In this document: in pieces, positions 1 to 5,062 of the stretch
How the letters are laid out: each line of letters opens with the position of its first letter
Position numbering within the stretch: position 1 is the first letter of the stretch
Assembly (NCBI GenBank): GCA_029858145.1
Contig: JAOUFP010000240.1
Location: 1-5,119, forward strand
Source: Nitrospirota bacterium
Lineage (GTDB): Bacteria > Nitrospirota > Thermodesulfovibrionia > Thermodesulfovibrionales > UBA6898
DNA: 5,119 bases
Direction: 5' to 3'
Made by a program: the position numbers and the translations under genes
The notes under the pieces: generated by a model
What the model was told of the DNA's origin: nothing
Databases searched by the model: none
The model's input: only the letters and a program-made list of their open reading frames with translations

Positions 1-1
1 T

Positions 2-832
2 CCCTGGTTCGACGAGGTAAACAAAGGTGCGCAGGCTGAGGCCGAAATCTTAAGCCGCGAGCTTGGCGTCGGGATTGTAGTCGAGTATATGCCGCCATCA
101 ATTGCCGGCGTCGCCGAGCAGAACGCGGTCCTGGAAAAGGCTGCCGAAAGTCGCCCGAGTGGCATCGCTGTAGATCCGGTTGACGCAGTAAGCCATATGA
201 CGGCGATCAACCGCATCAGGGATCAGGGTATTCCGGTGGTTCTCTTCGACTCGCCATCGCCAGATGCCAGCATCACCAGCGTTGGCAATAACTTTGCTCA
301 GCAGGGGATCATTGCGGCTGAGCGTCTCGTCAAGCTGATTGGGTGCGCTGGCAAAGTGGCTGTGATGCAGGGATATCCCACGGCACCAAACCACAAGGAA
401 CGATACGAAGCCCAGATGGCTGTATTGGCGAAGTATCCCGGCATAACTATTGTAGACGGTGGCATTGACAATGACGACATTGAGACTGCCCGCCAACAAG
501 CTTCGGCTGTTCTTGAATCCCATCCCGATCTAAGTGGTTACTTGTGCTGCGATGCTTCCGGTCCGATAGGCATAGCGACCGCTATCAAAAACGCCGGGAA
601 GGCCGGCAAAGTAAAAGTAGTCAGCATGGATGGGATCAAGCCCATACTCGATGCCGTTAAAGAAGGCGTGATCGAGTCCTCATCAGCAACCATTCCGAGA
701 ATGCAAGGCTCGATGTCAGTCTTGATGTTGTGGCAAGCATCGCTTGGCGTTAAGTTGCCTCAGGCCATTGATACAGGCATTGACGTGATTACGCAGGAGA
801 ACGTAGATAAATACCTGACTGACGCAGTCTAA
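2..832 (+). CDS. ABC-type sugar substrate-binding protein, 5'-truncated
   Basis: Periplasmic solute-binding protein of the ribose/xylose-like ABC family (Peripla_BP_4 type), expected to catch a small ligand outside the inner membrane and deliver it to an ABC permease. The frame is open to the window edge: residues reading PWFDEVNKGAQAEAEILSRE precede the first in-frame ATG (89), and this is the usual start of the mature fold after the first beta strand. The signal peptide and true start therefore lie upstream, and ATG 89 is not the start. 276 residues are visible. Family hallmarks are the 'D.V' stretch SGIAVDPVDA, the strand GIPVVLFDSP with NNFAQQG after it, the second-lobe strand GKVAVMQG, and VKVVSMDGIKPILDAVKEG near the end. 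The ligand cannot be read from sequence; sugars are typical, but autoinducer-2, polyols and nucleosides are also bound by this family. The permease and ATPase genes, if linked, would be upstream. Confidence 0.93.
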   Translation, partial: PWFDEVNKGAQAEAEILSRELGVGIVVEYMPPSIAGVAEQNAVLEKAAESRPSGIAVDPVDAVSHMTAINRIRDQGIPVVLFDSPSPDASITSVGNNFAQQGIIAAERLVKLIGCAGKVAVMQGYPTAPNHKERYEAQMAVLAKYPGITIVDGGIDNDDIETARQQASAVLESHPDLSGYLCCDASGPIGIATAIKNAGKAGKVKVVSMDGIKPILDAVKEGVIESSSATIPRMQGSMSVLMLWQASLGVKLPQAIDTGIDVITQENVDKYLTDAV

Positions 833-929
833 AGACCAGTAGCAGCAGTAATGTCGGTCTGTGACACATTGGGGGCAGGGTCTAAATCTGCCTGATATTT
901 GTGCCCAAGAAATTTTCTATCATTTTATG
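833..929 (+). other. Intergenic leader with two weak hairpins
   Basis: Spacer between the binding-protein stop and the Cache gene. Just after the stop, AGACC (833-837) can pair with GGTCT (856-860), but the loop is long and no run of T follows, so it is a poor intrinsic terminator. Further on, a nested inverted repeat has outer arms TTGGG (869-873) and CCCAA (904-908) and inner arms GGCAG (874-878) and CTGCC (888-892). It could be a leader structure or a weak transcription stop. I see no convincing sigma-70 or sigma-54 promoter here, so I cannot say whether the Cache gene is co-transcribed with the gene before it. Confidence 0.3.
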
Positions 930-936
930 AGGAGGA
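930..936 (+). promoter_or_regulatory. Ribosome binding site of the Cache gene
   Basis: AGGAGGA, a near-perfect Shine-Dalgarno sequence, ends 7 bases before ATG 944. It decides the start: the frame also runs back to a TTG at 899, but that start has no ribosome binding site and adds only 15 residues that do not look like a signal peptide. Confidence 0.85.
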
Positions 937-943
937 TTTGGAA

Positions 944-2587
944 ATGTCCGATCAGCTCTACCAGTACGAAGAGACTCGCGAACTCATTCAGTTGGTGAAA
1001 GACGCGGCAGAGCTCGTCCGCAACAAGGGAGAAGCGGCATTTGACGATTTCCGTGTCTCCGGCAGCCGCTGGCGCCAAGAAGAGACTTATGTATTTGTGC
1101 TGGATCCCAAGGGGAACATGCTGGTTCATCCCGATCCGACGATGGAAGGCAAGAACGAGCTGGATCTGAAGGACGTCAACGGGAAACCCATCATCCAAGG
1201 ACTCATCGCAGCCGCAATGACGTTTTCCGGAAAACCGGAAGGTTGGTACCACTACCAATGGCCTGTTCCAGGTGGGCTTTTCCCCCGATGGAAGAGCAGC
1301 TACGTCCGGCTTGTGACGGCGCCTTCCGGCAGCAGCTACGTTGTCGGCAGCGGCATATACAACGACCGCATGGAACGGACCTTTGTCGTAGATGCGGTGA
1401 AGGATGCCGTCAGACAGATCGAGAAGAATGGCACGGCGGCTTTTCCACTCTTTCATGATCAGACGGGTCCCTTCCTCGCAAAGGACGCGTATGTTTTCGT
1501 GTTTGATTTGAAGGGCATCGATCTCGTCAACCCGGGCTTCCCGAATCTGGAGGGACGCAATCTCCTGGATCTGAAGGACACCCAAGGCAAACAGTTGATC
1601 CGTGAGATGTTCGAGGTGGTGCAAACGAGCGGTTCCGGCTGGGTCGACTATATGTGGCCTAAGCCGGGCGAGAGCGTCTCCACGCAGAAGTCTGCTTACG
1701 TGAGCAAGGCGAAGATGGGAGACCAATGGGTGCTGGTGGGCTGCGGTGTCTACCTGGCCGATGCTCCCAAGGCAGTGCCAGCCGCGAAGAAGATGACCGC
1801 TCCGGAACTGATGGCACTTGTCCGGGAGGGGGCAGTCATCTTCGAAAAGCAGGGCGAAAAGGCTTATGCCGAGTTTCGCAAGCAGGGATCCAAATGGTTC
1901 CGGGACGATACCTATTTCTTTGTTTGGGAGATGGACGGGACCAGAGTTTTCCACGCCGCGAACCCGGCCGGCGAGGGGCAGAACATGGGCAGCATGAAGG
2001 ACATCATAGGAAGGCCCATCGGCAAGATGATCATTGACGCGGCTGGCAGCCCTTCAGGCGAGGGATGGATCCACTACATGTACCCCGAGCCCGGAGATAT
2101 CTTCCCGACGTGGAAGTCCACGTTCGTAAAACGGGTGGCTTTTCCTTCGGGGAAACCGCACATCATCGGCTGCGGCATCTACAACATGCAGATGGACAGG
2201 GCCTTCATCGAGGACGTCGTAAATCGTGCGGCGACCCTGCTTGCAGAGCAGGGGAAGGATGCATTCGGCCAGTTGCGCGACAGAACGGGGCCCTTTGTCT
2301 TCATGGACACCTACGTGTTTGTCGACAACATGGATGGGGTTGAGTTGATGAATCCGGCCTTCCCCAGCCTTGAAGGAAAGAACCTCATCGACCTGAAGGA
2401 TCTGACGGGGAAGGCGGTGATACAGGACCAAATCTCTGCTGTTATGAAAGATGGCAGCGCCTGGCTGGACATCTGCTGGTACAAGCCCGGACAGAATACG
2501 CCTGCGCGTAAGCAGACCTTCGTGCGGAAGGTCCAATCAGGTCCGGATACCTATATCGTCGGAGCGGGCATCTACCTGGAAGAGTAA
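944..2587 (+). CDS. Stand-alone protein of four tandem Cache sensor domains
   Basis: A 547-residue protein built from four Cache-type ligand-binding domains at about residues 11-142, 147-272, 285-414 and 421-547. Each repeats the same order of motifs. First comes a helix, then YVFV...G...HP-like strands (48-63, 182-197, 323-338, 456-471), and then G.N..D.KD..GK (67-84, 202-219, 343-360, 476-493). Next is a GW...Y.WP.PG-type loop (100-110, 232-242, 374-384, 506-516), a K.xYV strand, and a closing VG.GIY strand. Cache domains normally sense small ligands outside the cell in chemoreceptors and histidine kinases; here there is no HAMP, kinase, receptor or cyclase domain. From ATG 944 the N-terminus (MSDQLYQYEETREL) is polar, with no signal peptide or membrane helix, so it is predicted cytosolic unless the start is misread. 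Domain identity is well supported; cellular role is unknown. It could be a soluble ligand buffer or a partner of a separate receptor. Confidence 0.88.
   Translation: MSDQLYQYEETRELIQLVKDAAELVRNKGEAAFDDFRVSGSRWRQEETYVFVLDPKGNMLVHPDPTMEGKNELDLKDVNGKPIIQGLIAAAMTFSGKPEGWYHYQWPVPGGLFPRWKSSYVRLVTAPSGSSYVVGSGIYNDRMERTFVVDAVKDAVRQIEKNGTAAFPLFHDQTGPFLAKDAYVFVFDLKGIDLVNPGFPNLEGRNLLDLKDTQGKQLIREMFEVVQTSGSGWVDYMWPKPGESVSTQKSAYVSKAKMGDQWVLVGCGVYLADAPKAVPAAKKMTAPELMALVREGAVIFEKQGEKAYAEFRKQGSKWFRDDTYFFVWEMDGTRVFHAANPAGEGQNMGSMKDIIGRPIGKMIIDAAGSPSGEGWIHYMYPEPGDIFPTWKSTFVKRVAFPSGKPHIIGCGIYNMQMDRAFIEDVVNRAATLLAEQGKDAFGQLRDRTGPFVFMDTYVFVDNMDGVELMNPAFPSLEGKNLIDLKDLTGKAVIQDQISAVMKDGSAWLDICWYKPGQNTPARKQTFVRKVQSGPDTYIVGAGIYLEE
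974..2584 (+). repeat. Internal A-B-A-B duplication of a Cache pair
   Basis: The four domains alternate. Domains 1 and 3 share W.HYxW/YP followed by FP.WKS and an exit of the form GIYN..M.R.F. Domains 2 and 4 share TGPF before their first strands, W.D...(P) without the FP.WKS segment, and the NPxFPxLEGxNLxDLKD run (about 196-212 and 470-486). This implies duplication of a two-domain unit of about 265 residues, itself an older pair. Read from the translated sequence; no alignment score was computed. Confidence 0.8.
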
Positions 2588-2619
2588 GCCGTGGCGATCT
2601 GCGGGAAAGTCTTCGCTGT

Positions 2620-2793
2620 TTGAATTATTGGGCTTTGGACGAGGCGGTGTTGTTCATCGCGGCCGTCATTGGCTTTGAAGGTGATTTTCGTGTCTCTGCG
2701 CTGCCGGCAGACCAAAAGCCGTATCTTGTTGCCCGCATTCAGACACCCGCGGGTGTATGGCAGTTGAAGCCCCCTAACTTTTCGCTCAACTAG
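2620..2793 (+). pseudogene. Small orphan reading frame ending inside attC-like site
   Basis: A plus-strand frame open from 2512 to TAG 2791-2793 with no ATG. From TTG 2620 it would give 57 residues. It includes a natural-looking stretch (GDFRVSALPADQKPYLVARI) and then QTPAGVWQLKPPNFSLN. The last residues PNFSLN are the translation of the left arm of the attC-like site. Cassette-encoded proteins often end in related tails such as PNNSFK, produced by the same bases read in the same frame. No good ribosome binding site precedes TTG 2620, TTG 2635 or GTG 2647. I take it as the 3' remnant of a cassette gene whose 5' end was lost, fused just behind the Cache gene; a real short TTG-started gene is the alternative. 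Family not recognised. Confidence 0.4.
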
Positions 2794-2839
2794 GACGCGC
2801 GGCATAAAGTGCCACAAGCCGGTTAGCTCCGCGTGAGGC
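2772..2839 (+). other. attC: attC-like integron cassette recombination site
   Basis: Layout of an attC site, read left to right: R'' CCCTAAC (2772-2778), spacer TTTTC, L'' GCTCAAC (2784-2790), a 31-base centre, L' GTTAGC (2822-2827), spacer TCCGC, R' GTGAGGC (2833-2839). L'' pairs with L' fully if the C at 2787 is left unpaired, the extrahelical base that fixes attC orientation. Both spacers are 5 bases. The centre holds a small hairpin, GGCA (2801-2804) with TGCC (2810-2813). The weak point is R', which departs from GTTRRRY at its third base (G for T), so the site may be degenerate. The extra base in the left arm gives a plus-strand cassette direction, matching both the orphan frame before it and the deaminase after it. 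A second inverted repeat, GCCGGTT (2818-2824) with AACCGGC (2840-2846), overlaps the right end. Confidence 0.6.
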
Positions 2840-2863
2840 AACCGGCCATAGCGAGTTTGCTTC

Positions 2864-2867
2864 GGAG
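2864..2867 (+). promoter_or_regulatory. Ribosome binding site of the deaminase
   Basis: GGAG ends 8 bases before ATG 2876, the ideal distance. This favours ATG 2876 over the in-frame GTG at 2867, which overlaps the site itself, and over ATG 2888, which would cut into the first helix. Confidence 0.6.
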
Positions 2868-2875
2868 TGAACCAT

Positions 2876-3313
2876 ATGCATAAATTCATGAAAGCAGCTA
2901 TTGAGGAAGCAGAAAAGGGACTGAAAGAAGGCGGTATCCCAATTGGGTCTGTCCTTGCTCACCATGGCAGAATTATAGGTCGAGGGCATAATCGGCGTGT
3001 ACAGACAGGCAGCGTGGTACTCCACGGGGAAATGGATGCGCTGGAAAACGCCGGACGTCAACCGGCAACTGTTTACCGGGAATGCACTTTATACACCACG
3101 CTATCACCATGTCCAATGTGTACAGGAGCGATCCTGCTCTACGGGATCCCCAAAGTGGTAGTTGGAGAGAACACGACTTTTATGGGAGAAGAAGACCTCC
3201 TCCGATCAAGAGGGGTGATTGTTGAAGTCCTTCAGGACCCCTTATGTATCGACCTGATGTCACGCTTTATTAAGGCTTCTCCCGAGTTATGGAACGAAGA
3301 CATTGGCGTTTGA
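2876..3313 (+). CDS. Cytosine deaminase, fungal FCY1 type
   Basis: A 145-residue zinc-dependent deaminase of the cytidine/deoxycytidylate deaminase superfamily, predicted to convert cytosine to uracil and ammonia in pyrimidine salvage, in the cytosol. Catalytic signatures are HGE at residues 50-52 (His zinc ligand, Glu proton shuttle) and PCPMC at 78-82 (Cys79 and Cys82 zinc ligands). The rest follows yeast Fcy1 as I recall it: EGGxPIG (18-24), GRGHN (35-39), LHGExxxLEN (49-58), TLYTTLSPC (71-79), CTGAIxxYGIP (82-92), VVGEN (95-99), Phe102, and the C-terminal W-x-EDIG (139-144). These regions shape the cytosine pocket in the yeast enzyme, and TadA or guanine deaminases lack this combination. 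Length is close to the yeast protein (158). Bacteria more often use the unrelated amidohydrolase CodA. The gene begins shortly after an attC-like site, suggesting capture as a cassette. Another nucleoside or base analogue substrate remains possible. Confidence 0.9.
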   Translation: MHKFMKAAIEEAEKGLKEGGIPIGSVLAHHGRIIGRGHNRRVQTGSVVLHGEMDALENAGRQPATVYRECTLYTTLSPCPMCTGAILLYGIPKVVVGENTTFMGEEDLLRSRGVIVEVLQDPLCIDLMSRFIKASPELWNEDIGV

Positions 3314-3331
3314 GCAGCAGATGTTTGTCTA

Positions 3332-3348
3332 TTCGGCGCTGCACCGAA
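3332..3348 (+). other. Short hairpin after the deaminase gene
   Basis: TTCGG (3332-3336) pairs with CCGAA (3344-3348) around a 7-base loop, 18 bases after the deaminase stop. An alternative register pairs GCGCT (3336 region) with AGCGC just beyond. There is no following T tract, so it is not a standard intrinsic terminator, though it could protect the 3' end of the messenger. Confidence 0.25.
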
Positions 3349-3385
3349 GCGCTCCCCGCAACTCGCGTTTTAAAAAGACAGGAAT

Positions 3386-3456
3386 TGCCTCCCTGCCAAA
3401 CCTTCATCGTGACAAGGGCTCGTAGCCCAACCAACCTCTCAGGGCTTTGGGAGGCA
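3386..3456. repeat. Long-range inverted repeat with nested hairpin
   Basis: TGCCTCCC (3386-3393) is the exact reverse complement of GGGAGGCA (3449-3456). Inside lies a second perfect hairpin, GGGCT (3416-3420) and AGCCC (3424-3428) around CGT. A further inverted repeat, CTTGG (3480-3484) with CCAAG (3498-3502), follows. Together they could fold into a branched RNA or single-stranded DNA, but no known RNA family is recognised. Confidence 0.4.
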
Positions 3457-3682
3457 GGGAACACACTCCTAAAAGGGTTCTTGGCCCCAGGTGAAAACCA
3501 AGTTCTCCTGCCTTCTGGTCGGATGAGTAAAACCCATTTTTTTAACGTTACATTACAAATGCTAAGTAGAAGGTGCATCTGAGCGTTATTCCATCTTAGA
3601 ACTCTCCGAGTTTTACCAGCGCTGGGCTGCCACGATGGGATTACCCTCGCTTTCATGCATTAAAAAACATGGTCGGATGTAA

Positions 3683-3829
3683 TCAGGAATCATATTTTAA
3701 TGTTTCGCATAGCTTTTCCAAAAACCCCTTTGCCCCTTCAAAATCCTCTGCTTTGCCATGTTTACTGAAAACCGGTCTGCATGGGCAACGTCCGGGGATT
3801 CTGCCTGCTTGCCTGAGCGGGCTGGCCAT
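3683..3829 (-). pseudogene. Possible decayed minus-strand coding remnant
   Basis: The minus-strand frame ending at TGA 3685-3683 gives a coherent helical C-terminus (KHGKAEDFEGAKGFLEKLCE and then TLKYDS). Its first in-frame ATG is at 3829, giving 48 residues, but the segment before the helix looks less natural and has no ribosome binding site. A neighbouring minus frame just upstream (about 3773-3885) reads plausibly as NAKPDIPAMEWPARSGKQAE and then SPDVAHADRF. The two could be one gene broken by a frameshift near the TTTT run around 3766-3770. The protein family is not recognised, and chance openness cannot be excluded. Confidence 0.25.
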
Positions 3830-3873
3830 TCCATTGCGGGAATGTCAGGCTTTGCATTATGGTATTGGCCAGC
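3811..3873. repeat. Nested inverted repeats
   Basis: CATTCC (3827-3832) and GGAATG (3839-3844) form a 6-bp hairpin around ATTGCG. GCTGGCC (3821-3827) is also the exact reverse complement of GGCCAGC (3867-3873), and GCCTG (3811-3815) matches CAGGC (3846-3850). These arms compete with each other. They overlap the possible minus-strand remnant, so they may be coding by-products rather than a signal. Confidence 0.35.
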
Positions 3874-4012
3874 TAATACATTTGTGATAAAGCAAGTTCA
3901 CTCAACAATAACAACCCAATAACAGATTTGATTTACAGAATCAATCAATCAGCACCCCGAACCCGCACCACTGGACTGAAAGAAATTTTAAAGGTTTTCA
4001 AAAGGAATCAGG

Positions 4013-4069
4013 ATATAACAAAAAGTTCACCAGGAGCGTTATGCGATTCGGCGGGACGATACGTTATGC
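4013..4069 (-). other. Second, weaker attC-like site
   Basis: In plus-strand order: ATATAAC (4013-4019), spacer AAAAA, GTTCACC (4025-4031), centre, GGCGGGAC-like arm ending at 4057, spacer GATAC, GTTATGC (4063-4069). ATAAC pairs with GTTAT, both spacers are 5 bases, and the left half resembles the start of well-known attC sites (TAACAA then GTTCA). The inner arms pair only partly (GTTC with GGAC including a wobble, then CC with GG). The right inner arm is one base longer, which would place L'' on that side and so orient the site on the minus strand. That fits its position just beyond the minus-strand transpeptidase stop. CGTTATGCG also occurs twice, at 4037-4045 and 4062-4070. Suggestive, not proven. 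Confidence 0.35.
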
Positions 4070-4075
4070 GGTCTT

Positions 4076-5062
4076 CTATGGCCTTATCTCAACAATCGTA
4101 CCATTTGGCGCCAACTTGTCAATTTCTTCTATTTCTTCGTCTGTAACGGCAATACATCCTTTCGTCCAGTCAACCTCTGTGTGAAAATCACCAACCCACG
4201 AGAAGCCATTCTTAATGCCGTGGATCATGATGTCTCCGCCCGGAGAAACACCAAGTTCTTTTGCCCGCTTTTTGTCTTTCTCGTTTGGATAGGAAATATG
4301 AAGAGACAGGTGGTAACGGCTGTCCCTGTTTCTTGAATCGATAACGTAGGTTCCCTCCGGGGTTTTGTTATCGCCTTGCCTTTCTTTCGGACCATTCGGG
4401 TTTCCCCCCAAGGCTATTTTATAGGTCTTGAGCACCTTGCCCTTTGAGATCAACGTCAATCGTCGTTCTTTCTTTTCTATCAGGATCTTATCAGCCGGTC
4501 CATTCCGGAATGCTAAAACCTCTTTTTGCAGTGTAGTAATCTCATTCTCTTTGCTTTTAACCTCTTGTTCAACCGCTTCAATCTTTTTTTGCAGTGTAGT
4601 AATCGCATCTCCCCTGCTTGTAACCTCTTGCCGGAGCGTCTCAATCTGTTTTTGCTGCGCGGCAATCGTCTTATCCTTGAGAGTGACATTGTTGATATTA
4701 AATATCATCATCTCACTATCTTTCCTGTACCCACTCTCCGCGTAATCCTTTATGAGTTTCTGAAAACATTCCAGAGATTTCTGATAATCTTTTTGCTCAT
4801 TCCCCGGGTGCGCATAAATAATACCCATCTCGAAAAGAACCCTGTCTCCCGCCGTGGGATATTTTTCAATAATCTGCTTATATTTGTTCAGAGAGGCATT
4901 GTAGCTTCCCTGGCTGAAAAGATCATTCGCTTCTTTGAAGGTTGACTTGGCCTGCAATCCCTCATTAAAGTGACTGCATCCGCATATTAGAATTGGTGTT
5001 ATTATGATGCAGACAAAGAAAAAGTTTAGATGCTCACCTATCCTGCTTTGCTTTTTACACAT
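4076..5062 (-). CDS. Lipoprotein L,D-transpeptidase with TPR and coiled coil
   Basis: A 328-residue YkuD-family enzyme expected to act on peptidoglycan in the periplasm, forming 3-3 cross-links or attaching or releasing proteins at meso-diaminopimelate. Residues 1-28 form a signal peptide (basic start, then FFFVCIIITPILI), ending ICGC, a slightly unusual lipobox that makes Cys29 the likely lipidated residue. Residues about 40-115 look like TPR repeats (EANDLFSQGSYNASLNKYKQ and a second helix pair near 92-110), as in YbgF/BamD-like envelope proteins. Residues 126-188 form a coiled coil. The YkuD domain covers about 191-328: TPEGTYVID (234-242), IMIHG with His281, and WTKGC with catalytic Cys303, then IAVTDEEIEEI. 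The WT-x-GC form resembles the DpaA/YafK-like branch more than the SHGC form of classic Ldts. GAAGG lies 5 bases before ATG 5062, supporting this start. Transcribed opposite to all other genes in the window. Confidence 0.9.
   Translation of the reverse strand: MCKKQSRIGEHLNFFFVCIIITPILICGCSHFNEGLQAKSTFKEANDLFSQGSYNASLNKYKQIIEKYPTAGDRVLFEMGIIYAHPGNEQKDYQKSLECFQKLIKDYAESGYRKDSEMMIFNINNVTLKDKTIAAQQKQIETLRQEVTSRGDAITTLQKKIEAVEQEVKSKENEITTLQKEVLAFRNGPADKILIEKKERRLTLISKGKVLKTYKIALGGNPNGPKERQGDNKTPEGTYVIDSRNRDSRYHLSLHISYPNEKDKKRAKELGVSPGGDIMIHGIKNGFSWVGDFHTEVDWTKGCIAVTDEEIEEIDKLAPNGTIVEIRP
4499..4687 (-). repeat. Three 63-bp (21-residue) coiled-coil repeats
   Basis: Three units in the transpeptidase gene begin at residues 126 (VTLKDKTIAAQQKQIETLRQ), 147 (VTSRGDAITTLQKKIEAVEQ) and 168 (VKSKENEITTLQKEV). 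Each is three heptads long. At DNA level the repeat is still clear: TTTTTGCAGTGTAGTAATC occurs at 4523-4541 and 4586-4604, and TAACCTCTTG at 4558 and 4621, both exactly 63 bases apart. The near identity implies recent duplication, and copy number could vary between strains. Confidence 0.85.

Larger units (their letters stand above)
3314..4012. other. Long intergenic stretch without a convincing gene
   Basis: About 700 bases between the deaminase stop and the second attC-like site. Frames on both strands are open for up to about 130 codons near 3270-3656. Their translations are rich in Arg, Ser and Trp with no motif or good ribosome binding site, so I do not call them. The stretch holds several inverted repeats and a possible minus-strand remnant, listed separately. 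No transfer RNA, ribosomal RNA, CRISPR or insertion-sequence ends were seen. Base composition shifts to A+T-rich toward the right. Confidence 0.5.

Noticed and set aside
833..860. Intrinsic terminator after the binding-protein gene
   Set aside because: Only a 5-bp stem with an 18-base loop and no T tract.
920..1954. Long minus-strand open frame opposite the Cache gene
   Set aside because: Antisense shadow of a well-supported gene; its translation is rich in His, Leu and Arg with no domain motif.
2572..2889. Minus-strand frame across the attC-like site
   Set aside because: Covers the Cache gene end, the recombination site and the deaminase start; the plus-strand frame ending in PNFSLN explains the coding-like signal better.
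3289..3582. Plus-strand frame of 97 codons starting inside the deaminase gene
   Set aside because: The start lies within the deaminase coding sequence, and the translation covers the inverted-repeat region with no protein-like features.
3540..3591. A third attC-like site (TTTTAAC ... GAGCGTTATTC)
   Set aside because: Outer arms pair over only four bases, and the inner arms at the required 5-base spacing do not complement each other; the ATGC/GCAT pair inside is placed asymmetrically.
3270..3656. Minus-strand frame of 128 codons after the deaminase
   Set aside because: Overlaps the deaminase end, has no ribosome binding site or recognisable motif, and its composition looks like untranslated sequence.
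4428..4945. Plus-strand frames opposite the transpeptidase
   Set aside because: Antisense shadows created by the 63-base coiled-coil repeats; rich in Ser, Phe, Leu and Cys as expected for the reverse of Lys/Glu-rich codons.
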